Source of the DNA: Nanobdellota archaeon
GTDB taxonomy: Archaea; Nanobdellota; Nanobdellia; Pacearchaeales; GW2011-AR1
Assembly (NCBI GenBank): GCA_018830905.1
Contig: JAHJRM010000043.1
Coordinates: 1-5,957 of the forward strand
Direction: 5' to 3'
Length of the DNA stretch: 5,957 nt
How positions within the stretch are numbered: the stretch's first letter is position 1; every line of letters starts with the position of its first letter. Shown piece by piece: positions 4,268 to 5,957 of the stretch. Under the pieces are notes generated by a model. It did no database searches and had not been told where the DNA came from. It worked only from the letters and a program-made list of their open reading frames with translations. The translations under genes and the position numbers were made by a program.

Positions 4268-4987
4268 ATGAAAAAGATAGAACAAACAGATAATCAAATT
4301 GTATTTACTGCAGAAATGGATAAGACTATTGCTAATGCTATTAGACGGTACATTAATCACGTTCCGACTCTTGCTGTTGACGAGGTAGAGATTTCTAAGA
4401 ATGATTCTGCTCTTTATGATGAAACTGTTGCGCACAGAATTGGTCTTGTTCCATTGAAGATGGAGAAGGCGGGTGCTAAGAAAAAGATGGAGCTTAAGAT
4501 GGATGTAAAGAGAGAGGGGAGCGTATACTCTGGAGATCTTGTGGGAAATCCAAAAGTTGTTTATGATAATATGCCTTTGACAATCTTGTCTGCAGGACAA
4601 GAGATTCAGTTGAGTGCTACAGTGACATCAGGTACGGGTGCAGAACACGCAAAGTTCTCTCCTGGAATGATGTATTATAGAAATGTCTCGGAGATATCTC
4701 TAGACAAAGATCTTTCTCAAGAGATAGCGAAACTTAATCTTTCTAATGAAATTCAAACTAAAGGAAATAAAATCGTTTTGATTGATGATAAGAAAAGGGA
4801 AGTTCTTGACGTTTGTGAAGGTGTTGCTAAAAAGAATGGGAAGCCTGCAGAAGTTGAGACCACTGGGAATATTGTTTTGACTCTGGAGAGTTTTGGGCAG
4901 ATGCCCGTGGGAGATATTTTTGTTAATTCTATTGGTGCTTTGAAAAAGGACCTTGATAATTTTTCCAAGACAATAGGTAAGGCTTAG
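4268..4987 (+). CDS. rpoD: DNA-directed RNA polymerase subunit D (Rpb3/alpha homologue)
   Basis: This subunit pairs with RpoL to form the platform on which the archaeal RNA polymerase assembles. The 239-aa product shows the alpha-like dimerisation half: MDKTIANAIRRYINHVPTLAVDEVEI at 17-42 and YDETVAHRIGLVPLKM at 50-65. Next come the insert-domain strands (about 66-200), with AEHAKFSPGMMYYRN at 125-139, and the closing dimerisation helix region IVLTLESFGQMPVGDIF...ALKKDL. Many archaeal D subunits carry a ferredoxin-like [4Fe-4S] domain in the region after HAKFSP. Here the whole protein has a single cysteine (Cys183), so no cluster can form. It lies between uS11 and tRNA-Leu, as in other archaea, and may have its own promoter. 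Confidence 0.96.
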   Translation: MKKIEQTDNQIVFTAEMDKTIANAIRRYINHVPTLAVDEVEISKNDSALYDETVAHRIGLVPLKMEKAGAKKKMELKMDVKREGSVYSGDLVGNPKVVYDNMPLTILSAGQEIQLSATVTSGTGAEHAKFSPGMMYYRNVSEISLDKDLSQEIAKLNLSNEIQTKGNKIVLIDDKKREVLDVCEGVAKKNGKPAEVETTGNIVLTLESFGQMPVGDIFVNSIGALKKDLDNFSKTIGKA

Positions 4988-4992
4988 TAAAA

Positions 4993-5000
4993 TTTAAAAT
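4993..5000 (+). promoter_or_regulatory. Probable TATA box for the tRNA-Leu(AAG) transcript
   Basis: TTTAAAAT lies just after rpoD. Its centre is about 27 nt before the partial tRNA copy that begins at 5024, but about 85 nt before the intact tRNA at 5082. A start site near 5022 would give a 5' leader of about 60 nt on the pre-tRNA. No better TATA box is seen closer to 5082. Confidence 0.4.
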
Positions 5001-5023
5001 GAGAGCCGTTATTGATTATTCAT

Positions 5024-5037
5024 GCGGGAATGCCGGA
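5024..5037 (+). repeat. 14-bp partial copy of the tRNA-Leu 5' end
   Basis: GCGGGAATGCCGGA repeats exactly the first 14 bases of the tRNA gene at 5082-5095, in the same orientation and 58 bp upstream. After base 14 the sequences diverge (TGTCGCC against GTGGTCA). The spacer contains a hairpin, GCCAA (5042-5046) with TTGGC (5053-5057). The copy ends within the D-arm and cannot itself fold as a tRNA. Confidence 0.85.
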
Positions 5038-5081
5038 TGTCGCCAATATCCTTTGGCTCGTCCATCATCCCTTTACTTGAA

Positions 5082-5165
5082 GCGGGAATGCCGGAGTGGT
5101 CAAACGGGCGAGATTAAGGCTCTCGTAGCTTAGTGCTTACGAAGGTTCGAATCCTTCTTTCCGCA
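5082..5165 (+). tRNA. tRNA-Leu(AAG)
   Basis: This is a complete class II tRNA. The acceptor stem GCGGGAA/TTTCCGC has seven perfect pairs with discriminator A at 5165, and CCA is not encoded. The D-arm has CCG/CGG with a GGTCAAA loop. The anticodon stem CGAGA/TCTCG has five perfect pairs around the loop TTAAGGC, placing A34-A35-G36 at 5116-5118 with G37. A long variable arm follows (about 5126-5140, AGC/GCT pairs) and then a T-arm GAAGG-TTCGAAT-CCTTC. In the best register the anticodon is AAG, reading CUU. Shifting the stem by one base would give UAA (UUA) but introduces a stem mismatch and puts G at position 37. Both readings are leucine. A tRNA-Leu between rpoD and eL18 is a known archaeal arrangement. 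Confidence 0.93.
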
Positions 5166-5450
5166 TAAATGGTCCAACATGTTTTGGTTCATGACATATG
5201 TCCCTAATTAATTTTCAACCAAAGTTAGTTCGCTTCGCTCAAATTTCCTTAAAATATTGTTAATAAAACCGACGATAATTCTTAAATTAAACTAGTTTAA
5301 TAAGATGTGATTTTACTTCATTACCTTAATTCTTTTTTCTAACTCGCGAACCGAAGGTAAGCCAAATTTGTTCCTGAAATAAACTTTTAAGTGTAAGAAG
5401 GAGGGGGACATATGTCCCTTGATTGCACACATGAATGGTCCAACAAAACC
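5166..5450. other. Gene-poor intergenic stretch with repeated words and palindromes
   Basis: There is no convincing gene between the tRNA and the eL18 promoter. Two words occur twice in direct orientation but in swapped order. AATGGTCCAACA is at 5168-5179 and 5434-5445; GACATATGTCCCT is at 5193-5205 and 5407-5419. The second copy of the latter extends to the perfect 14-bp palindrome GGGACATATGTCCC (5405-5418). A perfect 16-bp palindrome, ATTAAACTAGTTTAAT, lies at 5286-5301. The 201 bp between the two GACATATGTCCCT copies could be an insertion flanked by a direct repeat, but no terminal inverted repeats or transposase were found. A minus-strand ORF of 39 codons (5432-5313) is possible but unsupported. 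Confidence 0.6.
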
Positions 5451-5458
5451 TTTAAATA
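5451..5458 (+). promoter_or_regulatory. TATA box of the eL18-uL13 transcript
   Basis: TTTAAATA, preceded by AAAACC, is identical to the box upstream of eL21. It is centred about 77 nt before the eL18 ATG at 5532, predicting a start near 5480 and a leader of about 50 nt, unlike the leaderless genes elsewhere in the window. It allows eL18-uL13 to be transcribed apart from the tRNA and rpoD. Confidence 0.55.
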
Positions 5459-5483
5459 ACCATAATCTGCTAGAATAATATAA

Positions 5484-5508
5484 CCTGCGAGTAAATCGCG
5501 TTAGCAGG
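5484..5508 (+). promoter_or_regulatory. Hairpin in the predicted eL18 5' leader
   Basis: CCTGC (5484-5488) can pair with GCAGG (5504-5508). Inside, GCGA (5487-5490) could instead pair with TCGC (5496-5499) around a GTAAA loop, so the two folds compete for two bases. The structure begins about 5 nt after the predicted transcription start. It could be a regulatory or protein-binding leader, but no known motif is recognised. Confidence 0.35.
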
Positions 5509-5531
5509 AGTTAATACTTCTGTTGAATAAA

Positions 5532-5900
5532 ATGACTAAAACAAAAACTAAAATTGAAAAGCAATTGAGAAAGAAGAATGACTCTGAACTGACAGAGATA
5601 ATTATCTTATCTAAAAAATTTCCTGCATGGATTAGGGTTGCAGAAGTTCTTTCTGGTCCTAGAAGGCAGACTCCGAGTGTTAATCTTAGTGAGATTAATG
5701 ATGGTGCAAAAGATGGAGAGGTTGTTGTTATTCCAGGAAAAGTTCTTTCTGGAGGAGAGATAGATAAGAAAATAAAAATTGTTGCGAAGAAGTTCTCTGA
5801 AAAAGCTAGAGAGAAGTTATTAAAAGGAAACGTGGAGATTTCTATGATAGTTGAAGAAATAAAAAAGAATCCTGAAGGTAAGGGGATTCGGATACTATAA
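5532..5900 (+). CDS. rpl18e: Large-subunit ribosomal protein eL18 (L18e)
   Basis: This large-subunit protein has a fold related to bacterial uL15. The 122-aa product shows the archaeal eL18 layout: a basic N-terminus (KTKIEKQLRKKN), the helix-strand block KKFPAWIRVAEVLSGPRRQTPSVNLSEIN at 28-56, VVVIPGKVLSGGEI at 64-77, and the end EEIKKNPEGKGIRIL. The length is normal for archaea (about 120 aa). The ATG at 5532 is preferred over a TTG three codons earlier, because AAAATG is the usual start context here; neither has a well-spaced Shine-Dalgarno. It lies between tRNA-Leu and uL13 as in other archaea. Unlike most junctions in this cluster it is separated from its upstream neighbour by a long gap with its own promoter. 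Confidence 0.95.
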   Translation: MTKTKTKIEKQLRKKNDSELTEIIILSKKFPAWIRVAEVLSGPRRQTPSVNLSEINDGAKDGEVVVIPGKVLSGGEIDKKIKIVAKKFSEKAREKLLKGNVEISMIVEEIKKNPEGKGIRIL

Positions 5901-5901
5901 A

Positions 5902-5957
5902 ATGAAAATAATTGACGGACGAGGAGCGGTAATGGGAAGGTTGGCTAGCTTTGTTGC
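5902..5957 (+). CDS. rpl13: Large-subunit ribosomal protein uL13, N-terminus only
   Basis: The first 18 codons are present and the gene runs off the right edge. The visible residues MKIIDGRGAVMGRLASFV match the conserved N-terminus of archaeal uL13, which starts with a beta strand (IID) followed by the GRLAS helix start. The ATG follows the eL18 stop by one base (TAA-A-ATG), as at the DUF655/uS13 and uS4/uS11 junctions. The eL18-uL13 pair is conserved in archaea, usually followed by uS9; that part is not visible. Confidence 0.92.
   Translation, partial: MKIIDGRGAVMGRLASFV

Noticed and set aside
4172..4600. Minus-strand 142-codon ORF
   Set aside because: It is antisense to uS11 and rpoD and crosses their junction; it has no start signals.
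5042..5057. Split-tRNA 5' half at 5024
   Set aside because: Only 14 bases match the tRNA and the copy ends in the D-arm, whereas known split tRNAs break mainly at or near the anticodon; an intact tRNA follows 58 bp later.
4999..5133. Plus-strand 44-codon ORF starting MRAVIDYSCGNAGC, running through the tRNA
   Set aside because: Two thirds of it is the duplicated tRNA end and the tRNA itself; its ATG overlaps the predicted TATA box and it resembles no known protein.
5193..5419. Transposable element
   Set aside because: The 13-bp direct repeats could be a target duplication, but the enclosed 201 bp have no terminal inverted repeats and no transposase coding; kept only as a finding.

Overview
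The window is a compact, AT-rich, lysine-rich piece of an archaeal chromosome. The evidence is a 5S rRNA, two tRNA-Leu genes without an encoded CCA end, archaeal/eukaryotic-type ribosomal proteins (eL21, eL18), RNA polymerase subunits RpoN, RpoF and RpoD, and TATA-box promoters. Small proteins, tight packing and a short RNase P protein suggest a small-genome archaeon of the DPANN type (Pacearchaeota/Woesearchaeota-like). That placement is inferred from style, not from a search.

Positions 1-850 hold the 5' part of a tRNA-Leu(CAA) on the minus strand, a pair of tandem ~55-bp repeats, the 5S rRNA with its promoter, and a convergent pair: an RNase P protein of the Rpp21/Rpr2 family (+) and RNA polymerase subunit RpoN (-), whose 3' ends overlap by 14 bp. 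Positions 850-1550 hold two small genes of unknown function transcribed divergently from a 100-bp gap: a 104-aa orphan (-) and a 65-aa protein with two CxxC pairs (+).

From 1582 to the right edge runs a long information-processing cluster on the plus strand: eL21 - RpoF - DUF655 - uS13 - uS4 - uS11 - RpoD - tRNA-Leu(AAG) - eL18 - uL13 (cut by the edge). It joins two blocks found in many archaea (eL21-rpoF-DUF655, and uS13-uS4-uS11-rpoD-tRNA-Leu-eL18-uL13). Most junctions are overlaps (ATGA) or TAA-A-ATG, which suggests coupled translation. Internal TATA boxes before rpoD, the tRNA and eL18 would allow separate transcription of the later parts.

Most predicted TATA boxes lie 23-26 nt (centre to start) before the ATG or mature RNA end, so most first genes here look leaderless. 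The exceptions are the 65-aa gene (short leader with a strong Shine-Dalgarno), eL18 (about 50-nt leader with a hairpin) and tRNA-Leu(AAG). The tRNA promoter is correctly spaced not to the intact tRNA but to a 14-bp copy of its 5' end lying 58 bp upstream. The one long gene-poor stretch (5166-5531) holds two repeated words in swapped order, two perfect palindromes and a possible 39-codon minus-strand ORF. No clear new defence or mobile system is visible. The most unusual points are the A34 anticodon, the tRNA 5'-end duplication and the repeat-bearing intergenic regions.
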